Source: an uncultured Bacteroidales bacterium (GTDB lineage: Bacteria; Bacteroidota; Bacteroidia; Bacteroidales; P3). Taken from it: DNA of 64,000 nt. The notes under the pieces are model-generated. The model had not been told where the DNA came from, did no database searches, and saw only the letters and a list, made by a program, of their open reading frames with translations. The number at the start of each line of letters is the position of its first letter. Position 1 is the stretch's first letter. This document shows, one piece after another, positions 32,101 through 37,624 of this stretch. The position numbers and the translations under genes are program-made. The stretch is taken from contig CAJOHZ010000003.1 in the NCBI GenBank assembly GCA_905234695.1, positions 62,001-126,000 on the forward strand, read 5' to 3'.

Positions 32101-32150
32101 AATGCCATGAAAGCAAAAATCAATCCAAATAGCGAAAGTCTTGTTTTCAT
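20142..32150 (-). CDS. Giant secreted adhesin-like protein (4,002 aa) with T9SS sorting domain
   Basis: One uninterrupted 12-kb frame, read from ATG 32150 with a signal peptide (MKTRLSLFGLIFAFMAFSAH, AQ). Modules by approximate residue: an N-terminal beta-sandwich region (1-640). A parallel beta-helix at ~660-1095 (LPAGTYDVVKFPYIPG, GIRFNRIRFANGRYVDN). CARDB/Ig-like domains at 1100-2000. A second beta-helix at ~2015-2485 (NHITFRNCVIRSK). More CARDB-like domains follow. A GEVED domain lies at ~2990-3150 (CVAIDYNRDGQFDLDGNENI). Further jelly-roll and CARDB repeats precede a type A sorting domain in the last ~85 residues (LEQNYPNPFEGKTQIEFALP, GRTVYEHTA, LSAGVYYYGI). No catalytic motif found. 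Expected to be exported by the T9SS and held at the cell surface. Confidence 0.88.
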   Translation of the reverse strand: MKTRLSLFGLIFAFMAFSAHAQIYQVYTQDFETGSPVTYQLSSNAQVQTSVVSGGNRSMKLSHVYNQDVMMTLDTIDFSEMANFNYYTMEFMHYCEADARYVASATDVCVIEVRRPGDTRWTRLGTTHYNMTDGGSSEFSSFSSFSKQSYTDWENATTYNPSMWRHERFDLEQLFQNVLPVNRKLVVRFVVYQRNVSTATTSGWYIDDIVFRASSQQMITPRVKMLAYPDMVDYPSSRGAYLCAEPSTVARQGINGDSVYAEYRVGNSRIVNRAYLHRISGTDRFAGRIPFYGYDTMMYFHLIVKDSTNNNNTVTFPTNSSQWVPYRCVRGRTHTAQPEGVQSNNNTFPFPAYADNRSEFFYDSTTMAEMGYGPGGIKQFRMIRTTSPTTVVRPRLQIWMANVSNTLVTRTTTSNLANETFYSDPMQLVYDSAFVIDQAAPGSYLMVTLQDTFFYAGGDLIVQVIYDGNTNPQATSIKHIPTLANKNSLFIPGHSAAFNYNVFGNSGDMENFAEGTIAPTRPWVQFYVNRNQPLLYDCGISGFSYPSYNQPCNAGTDSVVVWLKNFGERPMDAVRIAYKIDNGSPVYVNWTGHLNGGDSVRVQLSTSQSFSVGYHTIRAWVDDTITVGTSRFRDHEPLNDTSYTPFAACSGAYNGTRTVGPGGNFATLEQCLYVLSRCGINNPLTIKLPAGTYDVVKFPYIPGTSATKYVQFEPATTSAQVTFRRSRSSVSSTEPALVDLTESRGIRFNRIRFANGRYVDNRCDVLAQLGEHSAHCQFLNCQFVDSNTVTTSAQALIHTGSADSVLVQNCSFYGGTIGVSVEGTAPDIRSRHNIVQFNEFANQVNTAISLVNQSDVLVDSNFVNDVQTNASYIILGQYVYDGSRITRNRVYSTHGACCIGVSDMHGHDATGNQSQYSIVANNMLVSLDDGTTNMLTTPLNIIKGSYLRVVFNSVRMSAPSRVNIAAATFGGGVLSNSYFQNNVVATFDTNNYAFAYIPGNNAATNHVDYNCYHSVSGVLNKLTGVSYYNLNTWRNAISGDQHSVVGNPQYTNGGLVDLRSFSDLLRNVGTPVPGVTTDIEGTPRNATNPSLGAYEVRSLTIDFKPVTFITPLEDYCGAPSSIPVKVCIQNMGIGTYTYSASSPITVFYSINNAAWQNFTINRNVGPGDTIQFLSTRTMQLPYGSGNSDVTYNIRWCVKCNSDPNNMNDTAYYQVISRYAAAAPTTIRQNGTYGNSVTITPTQGVNTWPVHFYTSTGNGRQQKSGISWYHSMDDTAAFYYGNTYQTEPLYAPDTFYISQKRNLPLVKITEVQVNRTAVGATNPMPSWMNAQTNFAIELTNCGDYPANLEGDSIVIIQTNQAPKYWVLPRVTIQPGNNLVLQFKVVTTPSDSSRTIYCPSSATVSLAYNTNFAVIYRDKHGIADAVPFNSVITSSSSNAVKWSTQGVPNAVWYGAAVQMGTSACAGARRISWPASATSLSQSAQQWQVASNANPMHIGETETQLIRYYDNGCEGARGPVYINVPNVPVTDLAVDVPVVDTGCNLTTAEHVTVTIHNYGSATSGAVTVKYSLNNSNTPVGTGTIPGGIPARSSVTHTFSTPLNMRQAHDSIFNVKVWVDGLSTDASRTNDTNRGQFMARYTPNQLAVTSPRQVLYGGRLTLTPTGIPSNTYAIWMDAEHNVIDTTTGAFITPNIYHRDTFYVKGIGMSENSFHVGTLASTTSLTVYPSPYNPKTRYTKEQYIYTAQELLAAGHSAGSIRGLAFKLASVGGNNVTYTYSNYTIKMGATTLSEYANTNFITTGLTPVYNSTSLTLSAANVGWVYHQFQTPYEWDGVSNIVVEINTALSTAGINTGASTYFTLKANSVITKQNASSDQSAQTTGAKGGNRPDVRFTFYDYGCEGPESLVDITVTNVPPYDLSLSWDPALDTMVIASCAATNLNVQINNRGNNLISSCTLKYKIDNGSWSSPQSRTINLSSGRSIVVPLLSSSLTPGRHTVIAVVQNSDDTIHSNDTIVRTFNVRFCAGDYTVGSATGITFNFPSLAVAIDTLHNAGVAGPIRFLLNPQTFSGQVDLNEIDGADDTNTITFITTPGAADQAKITFTTTSASNYVMALTGTHHLIFDNIYFYANYTSGSGNNIFANVLKIEESNHITFRNCVIRSKATTGSSTNANLVLLGNDNNYLTFDHNLLDSGYYAIRTLPTNTHSYMIDITNNDILHFWYMGINLRNVDSVTVLHDSIAAGVSVNGKPLTGVFVADGNHISIQKNFITLADAKTGGKRGIHIVNCKGTNIDRVTIYNNMIALRGIDVASLVSSGIWIDTASKYVNVLYNTVSLKTGDNKPTTRAFSCQQSSNVHVLNNIFENQSKGYAYYVAIDSCVSSSNFNAYWSNAEPNPNTGVRKFAVWGALVSPQAAPNERSNLDSLRTANHKDVNSVESRPYFVSDLDLRLALAQFAGLAQYNSDVPQDIFDSIRPQIPTPTIGAHEFARLMHDIAIVEVVEPMMPRITVGNNAEVYNIETDSIMVRVRFYNNGQAPENSASWTARIADYTPEIRSVVRNIRLPLRTYVEDSVKLYTPLGLVDTQRVVIELLLNNANDNYLDDNVDTVTIFLYPAYDLKVVSISFTNNTPAGCRLLQVPLTYKLKNEGKKDFPGNFQFNLGYEYELNYNGNPRTPTGTMFQNYPGYNADEMQTFGEGNDLPVGTERDVVNSPANQPDLYPRLVGTIDAFSAYPNAAHGYNADVAARLRGWVRYQNDVKPLNDTSTWINIRSNYTPAAPVGSDTLLDYGTYGNFWATQDQNKVIRWHRDTLGTEFFYNGSNNYARSTHWSTTPQYFHDSTYYLSCLSAANCTSYYSPINVAVNPPIAYDCSISKVLSPRASGRVYLEVDTVKLRVVNYGSNPISNIPIAYKFMDASGRITYAEVHDTVRATIAPRIGDSVSYYDFVFDTALLTVNRPTSNATFTLQAWVYMPNDQQTGNDTLRTAHTFRSLAENTYDSILQYAPTEPVGFDITRVSYSELDNVMPDLIGYTSLELGRYNRTIEQIPCAYFRHGTRDTLTIEVANNENENDTRTAASLCVAIDYNRDGQFDLDGNENITKQGSMKGVKVRSRTPYQLPLTIPSYAHYGYMRMLVWVSNDSTAYISGLENTVSPAGQMQQYLIFIQEPGTEDSIDAAITRVVYPRNHIVDTEHYVAVILANKGRTPLTQATVEARFINPVGPIQVRTINWTGNLAPGTSEMVRFDSLDFYQGTTDLQCIVHVDGDNIHTSNDTLLYQYHRNYVVELRLIDDFDVDLDMWYAPVGYNAYTRNYFERGTPAKSVINSAYSQPNAYVTSTQQTISTGRRGNRSVLYTPVINISQIRPDTISFLISKNMANESYMRFEYLNYMGEWVVADDPEARWGSQDTNVSWYDEEAGWTSNTPNGGYVRVHAAIGNLRTEFPQRLRFRFVFTTPPTSSSSSSFGDGVAIDNFRIDRSRLMYDAGIVDITYPTEPQFGQTIKPKVVVHNYGTAPVHDVIVSYRPYGIYLPMEAVCHATIEPDSNYEFECPDPFVITNRFPDTFQICAFTRTTGDIYDDNDTNCKMFGLSPLQHDLYMYNIVSPLNSAVAGDSINITVRLRNFGQEDIDECDVYYTYNDGAEVHEHIVFRNYLGRGLQSTEFFNYTFRHRERATMGTMQLTTRCSYSRDVYPYNDTASKSIQGIAAITDLHAVNCMVDKRNFSEYHIGMMITNVGARMANNFTVGYWYDKDTTTKVTETFYRTDGLASGESTVYMFQDTIRRRTAPYEYVTCFLAVDDDTNKTNDTTTIIVPLSVDMAVQKVQVEENRSDSCRVRMVVSNLGNITYVSTLGMEAIINGERVRIQKAVTIDPQTTRHIMFDGKKILKDPGRNYVGSGRFTMVNDDTDPSNNQTTIVEVVNYFEGIPTADDGLFVLEQNYPNPFEGKTQIEFALPYGGSARFFVSDALGRTVYEHTATYDEGRHTITFDRNDLSAGVYYYGIEFDGERRMHKMILR

Positions 32151-32238
32151 TAGTTGTATTTTTATTTTATTATTTTTCAATCATTTGCAAGCAAATCACA
32201 CCCGTTTTCGGGCGGATTCGGACACAATTTTTAACTTA

Positions 32239-32268
32239 CAAAGTTACGAAGAAAAAATGAATCGCCAA
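32239..32268 (-). promoter_or_regulatory. Promoter of the giant adhesin gene
   Basis: On the minus strand TTG (32268-32266) is followed after 19 bp by TAACTTTG (32246-32239), a good TAnnTTTG match. It implies a leader of about 80 nt before ATG 32150. Confidence 0.7.
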
Positions 32269-32608
32269 CATTTTTTTTACATATTAGTAATTTTTTATAA
32301 TTCCGCGCACATTTTCGCGCCAAGATTTTATGTCTTTTCATCGTCATGGTTGCCTCTTTTCATGTGTCTGTTTTGGATACTTTTTCGTGTCGTTTTTTCG
32401 GGGAGTCCGAAGGCCGTTTCCGTGAGGTCATCCCCTCGGCACACGCCCCCCTCGAAAAACTCGTTTGTATATATACACTGACTACCCCCGTTTTGGATAC
32501 CCCCCTAGGCCCGATTTTTAAGAAAGTTTATGATTATTTTCTGTTTTTTTAAGAAAAACACACTTCCACGGCGGGATTTTGTTCCATTCCAGCCGAGTGA
32601 CAAGGGAG

Positions 32609-32785
32609 TGGTCTCGGTGTAGTCCTTATGTGACGCTTATGTTCTTTCGCTGTTCCTTCGGTCCTTCTCTAACGCTTCTCTAACATTTCTCTAACACTTC
32701 TCTAACGTACCTTAGGAGAAGTGTAGGAAAAGTGCTGGGTATGCGTAAGATAAGGGTAAAAGGAATACCGAAGGAACATAAAAGC
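32609..32785. repeat. 11-bp-period degenerate repeat array
   Basis: The clearest part is four units of (C/T)TTCTCTAAC(G/A) at 32664-32707. The same 11-bp phase can be followed outward. Pyrimidine-rich units lie to the left (TTCTTTCGCTG, TTCCTTCGGTC) and purine-rich units to the right (AAGTGTAGGAA, AAGGGTAAAAG, GAACATAAAAG). Inverted pairs link the two halves: ACACTTCTC (32694-32702) with GAGAAGTGT (32716-32724), and GTTCCTTCGG (32652-32661) with CCGAAGGAAC (32768-32777). Confidence 0.75.
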
Positions 32786-32800
32786 CACTCCGAGAGACGA

Positions 32801-33571
32801 CTAGAGACCGCGCTGACGCAGGGCTTCGTACATGAAGATGCCTGCGGCGACGGAGACATTGAGCGACTGCACCTGCCCACGGATGGGGAGACGAGCCCGG
32901 AGGTCGGCCATCTTCAGCAGCTCGGGACTCACACCGGTTTCCTCGGCACCCATAATCAGCAAAGTAGGTTTCCGCAGGTCGGCCTCAAGGTAGTCGGTGG
33001 CTCCTTTCTCGGTGGCGGCCACAATCTGCATCCCGTACTGGCGCGCAAGGTTCAAAACGGTCTTGAGGTTGGCCTCCCGACACACCGGCATCCGCAGCAG
33101 GGCCCCTGAGGAGGTCTTCACCGCATCGTCGCCCACCTGAGCACTGCCGTGGTCGGGGATAATGACAGCGTCGACTCCGGCACACTCGGCGGTGCGGACG
33201 ATGGCACCGAAATTGCGCACATCGGTGACACGGTCCAACAGCAGCACAAAGGGGGCATGTTCCCCTTCGCAGAGGGCAGGGAGCAGCTCGTCGGCACGAC
33301 GGTAGGCGATGGGGGCGATGAGGGCTACCACCCCCTGATGGTTGCCTTTGGTGAGGCGGTTGAGTTTCTCGACCGGGACGAACTGGAAAGGTATTGCATG
33401 GTCGCGGATACGTCCTTTCAACTCGCTGGCCAGCGAACCGGCCAAGCCGTTCTGGATAAAGATTCGGTCGATGCGGGTGCCACCGTCAATAGCCTCGATG
33501 ACAGGGCGCAGGCCATAGATATGGGTGGAGTTTTTCTCGGAGGTCGAGGGATGGTTGCCGGAAACTATCAT
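32801..33571 (-). CDS. rlmB: TrmH-family 23S rRNA 2'-O-methyltransferase RlmB
   Basis: SpoU/TrmH-class (SPOUT) enzyme; RlmB methylates G2251 in 23S rRNA. The N-terminal L30e-like substrate-binding domain (HIYGLRPVIEAIDGG, ~17-95) precedes the knotted SPOUT domain. Its three motifs are LLDRVTDVRNFGAIVRTAE (~110-128), LIMGAEETGVSPELL (~205-219) and LPIRGQVQSLNVSVAAGIFM (~229-248). Length 256 aa, normal. It is the last gene of the minus-strand run ruvB, hutI, lolD-like, rlmB. Confidence 0.92.
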   Translation of the reverse strand: MIVSGNHPSTSEKNSTHIYGLRPVIEAIDGGTRIDRIFIQNGLAGSLASELKGRIRDHAIPFQFVPVEKLNRLTKGNHQGVVALIAPIAYRRADELLPALCEGEHAPFVLLLDRVTDVRNFGAIVRTAECAGVDAVIIPDHGSAQVGDDAVKTSSGALLRMPVCREANLKTVLNLARQYGMQIVAATEKGATDYLEADLRKPTLLIMGAEETGVSPELLKMADLRARLPIRGQVQSLNVSVAAGIFMYEALRQRGL

Positions 33572-33605
33572 AGGAATTTCGTTAAGCTGTTATTACTGGA
33601 TTGGG

Positions 33606-34256
33606 TCACACCACCTGACCGTCGCGAAGCTGTATCTGACGGTCCGACTTGCAGGCCAGTTCGGTGTTGTGGGTGACGATGACGAAGGTCTGCCGGTACT
33701 GGTCGCGCAGTTGGAAGAAGAGGTCGTGCAACTCGGCGGCATGACGGGTGTCGAGGTTGCCGGAAGGCTCGTCGGCCAACACCACGGCGGGGTGGTTGAC
33801 GAGGGCGCGCGCCACGGCAAACCGCTGCTGCTCACCGCCCGAGAGCTGGGCGGGCTTGTGCGAGGCACGCTCCTCCACATGGAGGAACCGCAGCAGCTGC
33901 ATCGCCTCCGCCTCGGCCTCTTTCATCGACCGTCCCGCAATCAGGGCGGGAAGGCAGACGTTCTCCAAGGCGGTGAACTCGGGCAGGAGGTTATGGAACT
34001 GGAAGACAAAACCCACATGGCGGTTGCGAAACTGCGCCAAGGCTTTCTCGCCCAGTGTGGTGACATCAGTGTCGTCGTAGAGGATATGGCCGCTGTCGGG
34101 ACGGTCGAGGGTGCCCAACAACTGCAGCAGGGTGGTCTTGCCGGCCCCTGAGGCGCCGACAATGCTGACAATCTCGCCCTGCTGGATGGTAAGGTTCACG
34201 TCGCGCAGCACCTGCAAGGTGCCATAGGACTTATTGATATTGGTAACCGCAATCAT
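33606..34256 (-). CDS. LolD-like ABC transporter ATP-binding protein
   Basis: ATPase subunit of the MacB/LolD group, which drives lipoprotein release or other periplasmic work together with FtsX-like permeases. Walker A is GASGAGKT (~34-41), the Q-loop lies in [17 protein letters not shown] (~84-100), the signature is LSGGEQQR (~138-145) and Walker B is [12 protein letters not shown] (~158-169). The spacing and the EFTALENV wording fit LolD. No permease gene is adjacent, so the partner is encoded elsewhere. A 7-bp repeat array fills the gap to hutI. Length 216 aa. Confidence 0.88.
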   Translation of the reverse strand: MIAVTNINKSYGTLQVLRDVNLTIQQGEIVSIVGASGAGKTTLLQLLGTLDRPDSGHILYDDTDVTTLGEKALAQFRNRHVGFVFQFHNLLPEFTALENVCLPALIAGRSMKEAEAEAMQLLRFLHVEERASHKPAQLSGGEQQRFAVARALVNHPAVVLADEPSGNLDTRHAAELHDLFFQLRDQYRQTFVIVTHNTELACKSDRQIQLRDGQVV

Positions 34257-34261
34257 TAATG

Positions 34262-34289
34262 TTCTTACTTCTTAGTTCTTACTTCCCTC
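34262..34289. repeat. 7-bp repeat array at the hutI-lolD junction
   Basis: Three units of TTCTTA(C/G) and one degenerate unit (TTCCCTC) run without a break from 34262 to 34289. The array includes the hutI TGA stop (34288-34290) and fills the whole intercistronic space up to the lolD start. Confidence 0.8.
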
Positions 34290-35523
34290 AAACCTCCTTG
34301 CCGTTCAGAAAAACCCGTTCCACTTTGTTCTCGCCAAAGGCATAAGGCATGTATTCGTAGCTGGGTATCGGCTTGGTGATGTAGAAATTGGCCCTCTTGC
34401 CAACGGCGATGGTGCCCACCTCACGGCTTACGCCCATGGCATAGGCGCTGTTGAGGGTGACGGCGTTGATGGCCTCCTCCGGCGTGAGCCGGTACCTAAT
34501 ACACGCCATCGAGAGGATGAGCTGCATATTGTTGGAAGGCGAGGTGCCGGGATTGTAATCGGATGCCATCGCCACAGGCAGACCCGCATCAATCATCTTG
34601 CGTGCCGGAGAGAGTGGCAGATTGAGGAAGAAGGCGCAGCCGGGAAGGATGGTCGGCATCGTCTCGCTACCCTTGAGCGCCTCTATCTCGGCATCGCCCA
34701 TCTGCTCAAGATGGTCGACGGAGATGGCACCATGTTTCACGCCCACCTGCACACCTCCCGAGATGGCCATCTCGTTGGCGTGAATCTTCGGTTTCATACC
34801 GTATCTGATGCCTGCCTCAAGGATACGCTCGGTATCCTCGACAGTGAAGAAACCCTGGTCGCAGAACACATCGATGAAATCTGCCAAGCCTTCGGCCGCG
34901 ACCTTCGGAATCATCTCATTGATAACCAAATCCACATAATCTTCCTGATGCCCGCGATATTCCATCGGAATGCCGTGAGCTCCAAGGAAATTGGACTTGA
35001 TGGTCAGGGGCGAATTCTCTTTGAGACGACGTATCACGCGCAACAGTTTCAGTTCGCTCTCGGTGGTCAGGCCATAGCCGCTTTTGATTTCGATGGCACC
35101 CGTGCCCAGATGCATCACCTCATGGAGGCGCTGCTGAGCCATATCGTACAGTTCCTCCTCCGAGGCCGCCGCTGTCGCCTTGGCCGAATTGAGGATTCCC
35201 CCTCCCCTTTTTGCAATCTCCTCGTAGCTGAGACCCCGGATCTTGTCGACAAACTCCAATTCGCGCGAATTGGCATAGACCAGATGTGTGTGAGAGTCGC
35301 AGAACGAGGGGAATACCATTCTCCCAGTGGCGTCGACCTCGCGGTCGAAATGGGTATTGGGGATTTCCGTCATCGGGCCGAAGGCAGCGATGGTGTCGTC
35401 CTCGACGAGAAGGTAGGCGTCCTTGACGGTTTCCATCCGGGACATCTCTTTGCCCATGGCACAGAGTTTGGGCTGGTATTCCACCTGCACCAACTCCTTG
35501 ATATTCTTGACAAGTGTTCTCAT
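34288..35523 (-). CDS. hutI: Imidazolonepropionase HutI
   Basis: Hydrolyses 4-imidazolone-5-propionate to N-formimino-glutamate in histidine degradation. An amidohydrolase fold: the N-terminal metal motif is FCDSHTHLVYANSRELE (~74-90, His78 and His80). ILNSAKATAAASEEELY, KSGYGLTTESELKLLRVI, KIHANEMAISGGVQ, VDHLEQ and SDYNPGTSPSNNMQLILSMA are all in the family order. Length 411 aa, normal. No other hut gene is in the window. It is flanked on both sides by 7-bp repeat arrays and lies between ruvB and the lolD-like gene. Confidence 0.95.
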   Translation of the reverse strand: MRTLVKNIKELVQVEYQPKLCAMGKEMSRMETVKDAYLLVEDDTIAAFGPMTEIPNTHFDREVDATGRMVFPSFCDSHTHLVYANSRELEFVDKIRGLSYEEIAKRGGGILNSAKATAAASEEELYDMAQQRLHEVMHLGTGAIEIKSGYGLTTESELKLLRVIRRLKENSPLTIKSNFLGAHGIPMEYRGHQEDYVDLVINEMIPKVAAEGLADFIDVFCDQGFFTVEDTERILEAGIRYGMKPKIHANEMAISGGVQVGVKHGAISVDHLEQMGDAEIEALKGSETMPTILPGCAFFLNLPLSPARKMIDAGLPVAMASDYNPGTSPSNNMQLILSMACIRYRLTPEEAINAVTLNSAYAMGVSREVGTIAVGKRANFYITKPIPSYEYMPYAFGENKVERVFLNGKEV

Positions 35524-35537
35524 ATTATGGATTTACA

Positions 35538-35572
35538 TCTTAGTTCTTAACTCATACTTCTTACCTCAAAAT
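35538..35572. repeat. 7-bp repeat array at the ruvB-hutI junction
   Basis: Five 7-bp units beginning TC (TCTTAGT, TCTTAAC, TCATACT, TCTTACC, TCAAAAT) run in strict phase and include the ruvB stop codon TGA (35566-35568). On the coding strand they read as TAAGAA(C/G)-like units leading to the hutI start. Confidence 0.8.
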
Positions 35573-36591
35573 AGCTCTTGTTGGTCGCCAGAGGTCTTCA
35601 GCTTGCCGAGGTGCTGGTAGGCCATCGGGGTGGCCTCGCGCCCGCGAGGGGTGCGCTGGAGGTAACCCTCCTGGATGAGGTAAGGCTCGTAGACCTCCTC
35701 GACGGTGCCGGCATCCTCGCCGACGGCGGTGGCGATGGTGTTGACCCCCACGGGGCCGCCGTGGAACTTGTCGATGATGGTGGAGAGGATGCGGAGGTCC
35801 ATCTCGTCGAGACCGTTGCGGTCGACATTGAGCGCTTGCAAGGCATAGCGGGCGATGTCAAGGGTGATGGTGCCGTCGCCTTTCACCTGCGCAAAATCGC
35901 GCACACGGCGCAGCAGCAGGTTGGCGATACGGGGGGTGCCGCGGCTGCGACGGGCAATCTCGAAGGCCGACTCAGAGGTGATTTTCACCTGCAGCAGACC
36001 GGCGGAGCGGTTGACGATGGAGGCCAGCGTGTCGGAATCATAGTACTGCAGGCGGCAGTTGATGCCGAAACGGGCCCGCAGCGGGGCGGTGAGCATTCCC
36101 GAGCGGGTGGTGGCGCCAATGAGGGTGAAGGGCTTGAGGCCCAGCTGCACACTGCGGGCCGCCGGACCCGACTCGATGAGGATGTCTATCTTGTAATCCT
36201 CCATGGCGGAGTAGAGATACTCCTCGACCACGGGCGAAAGACGGTGGATTTCGTCAATGAAAAGGACGTCGTTGGCCTCCAGAGAGGTGAGCATCCCCGC
36301 CAGGTCGCCGGGCTTGTCGAGCACCGGACCCGAGGTCATCTTGATATTCACTCCCAACTCGTTGGCGATGATATAGGAGAGGGTGGTCTTGCCCAGACCC
36401 GGAGGACCGAAGAAGAGCACATGATCCAGCGGCTCGCCCCGTTTCTTGGCAGCCCCGACGAAGATGCGCAGGTTGTCAATCACCTGTTGCTGGCCGGCAA
36501 AGCTGTCGAACCCCTTGGGGCGCAACGCCCGCTCCACCTCGCGTTCCTGCGGCGACTGGCTGTGGCCTGTGGCATCAAGATTATTGTTCAT
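35566..36591 (-). CDS. ruvB: Holliday junction branch-migration helicase RuvB
   Basis: Hexameric AAA+ motor that, with RuvA, drives branch migration in recombination. Start at ATG 36591, just below a good promoter. The 341-aa product has the RuvB N-terminus [20 protein letters not shown], Walker [13 protein letters not shown] (~61-72), Walker B and beyond [20 protein letters not shown], the sensor region [20 protein letters not shown], and the C-terminal winged-helix domain with [18 protein letters not shown]. First gene of a minus-strand operon continuing to hutI, lolD-like and rlmB. Confidence 0.96.
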   Translation of the reverse strand: MNNNLDATGHSQSPQEREVERALRPKGFDSFAGQQQVIDNLRIFVGAAKKRGEPLDHVLFFGPPGLGKTTLSYIIANELGVNIKMTSGPVLDKPGDLAGMLTSLEANDVLFIDEIHRLSPVVEEYLYSAMEDYKIDILIESGPAARSVQLGLKPFTLIGATTRSGMLTAPLRARFGINCRLQYYDSDTLASIVNRSAGLLQVKITSESAFEIARRSRGTPRIANLLLRRVRDFAQVKGDGTITLDIARYALQALNVDRNGLDEMDLRILSTIIDKFHGGPVGVNTIATAVGEDAGTVEEVYEPYLIQEGYLQRTPRGREATPMAYQHLGKLKTSGDQQELF

Positions 36592-36611
36592 AATGCGGTA
36601 GATTGAATTTG

Positions 36612-36641
36612 CAAAGGTACGACTTTTTTTCATTCTATCAA
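36612..36641 (-). promoter_or_regulatory. Promoter of ruvB
   Basis: On the minus strand TTG (36641-36639) is followed after 19 bp by TACCTTTG (36619-36612). This supports ATG 36591 rather than longer in-frame starts that would lie upstream of the transcript. Confidence 0.75.
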
Positions 36642-36790
36642 CAATTGTCGCCGCATATTTTTCCCGTCCCACCCTGTGGCAAGGCTGTCCGCAGGGGAGG
36701 AAATTATTTTTTTCGCTGTCGGGAAAATAAAAAACAAGCTTTCGCGTTTTATATAAGCACTAATGTAATAAACGACTAAAGCAAGACTAT

Positions 36791-37624
36791 ATGAAATCGA
36801 TTATCGTCGGTACCGATTTTTCCAAGGGTTCGTTTGTGGCACTGGAACTGGCCACGGACATTGCCAACAAAATGGAATGCGACATCAAGCTCATCTGGGC
36901 CAAACGCGAGAAACTGCTGATTGACGAAGAGCAGCAGACCATCATGACCCTCCTGGCCGAAGAGAAACTGAAACGGCTGTGCGAGGAGTACCAGCCCATG
37001 CTGCATTCCGGCACCATCCGCTGGGAGATTTGCAAAGGCAAGGTGGCTGCCGTCATCGCCCGCGAGGCGCGTCACGCCAACGCCCCGATGATTGTCATCG
37101 GCACCAACGGAGCCTCGGGATTCGAGAAGTACTGGATGGGCAGCACCGCCGTGCGCATCGTCCAGGAGGCCCCTGTCCCTGTGCTCACCATTCGCGAGGG
37201 ATTCAATTTCCACAAGCAGCTGGAGCGCATCGTGGTGCCCATCCGCGTCAACGTCAACTCGCGCCAGAAGGTGCCGCCCGCAGCCTCCATGGCCAAGATG
37301 TTCGGTGCTGAAATCCACATCCTGGGTCTCATCGACTCGCCCGACCAGTCGTCGCACCTGCGCGCTTACATGATGCAGACCGCCGAGTTCCTGGGCAACG
37401 AGGGGATACCGTATGTCTCGACCGTGAAGAAATACAAGAACTACGGCGACGAAGTGCTGAACTACGCCGAGAGCGTCAATGCAGACCTCGTGGTCATCAA
37501 CACCGAGCAGGACCGCATCATCTCGCAGCTCTTCCTTGGCACCAATGCCCAGCAGATTGTCCACAAGTCGCAACTGCCGGTGCTCTGCATCCATCCCGCC
37601 GATATCTTCAATTTCGCAAAGTGA
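36791..37624 (+). CDS. Tandem universal stress protein
   Basis: Two USP domains in one 277-aa chain. The first (~1-145) begins KSIIVGTDFSKGSFVALELA and keeps the ATP-binding loop in GTNGASGFEKYWMGSTA. The second (~150-270) has the fold (LERIVVPIRV, ADLVVINTEQ, SQLPVLCIHP), but its GxxG loop is replaced by NTEQDRIISQLFLGTNA, so it probably does not bind nucleotide. Tandem USPs of this shape are common in Bacteroidota; the exact role is unknown. The stop overlaps the GTG start of the next gene by 4 nt, so the pair is probably translationally coupled. Confidence 0.88.
   Translation: MKSIIVGTDFSKGSFVALELATDIANKMECDIKLIWAKREKLLIDEEQQTIMTLLAEEKLKRLCEEYQPMLHSGTIRWEICKGKVAAVIAREARHANAPMIVIGTNGASGFEKYWMGSTAVRIVQEAPVPVLTIREGFNFHKQLERIVVPIRVNVNSRQKVPPAASMAKMFGAEIHILGLIDSPDQSSHLRAYMMQTAEFLGNEGIPYVSTVKKYKNYGDEVLNYAESVNADLVVINTEQDRIISQLFLGTNAQQIVHKSQLPVLCIHPADIFNFAK

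Larger units (their letters stand above)
32151..32800. other. 650-bp intergenic region between rlmB and the giant adhesin
   Basis: This is the only long gap in the window. The adhesin-proximal part (32151-32340) is AT-rich and holds the adhesin promoter. The middle (32340-32610) is of mixed composition with C/G-rich patches and a T-run near 32545. The rlmB-proximal part (32609-32785) is an 11-bp-period degenerate repeat array, listed separately. A 124-codon frame at 32107-32481 crosses it but overlaps the adhesin start and has no family resemblance, so no gene is called. Confidence 0.7.

Noticed and set aside
32107-32481. A 124-codon plus-strand frame in the rlmB-adhesin gap
   Set aside because: It overlaps the adhesin start, is Phe/Ser-rich because of T-runs, and has no promoter or family match.
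35538-35572. The 7-bp arrays considered as CRISPR or insertion-sequence ends
   Set aside because: Units are too short and contiguous for CRISPR, and there are no transposase genes or target duplications near them.
36670-36700. A GC hairpin (CCCTGTGG with CCGCAGGG) between ruvB and the USP gene, considered as a terminator
   Set aside because: No gene on either strand ends there; it lies between two divergent starts, so a terminator role has no substrate.
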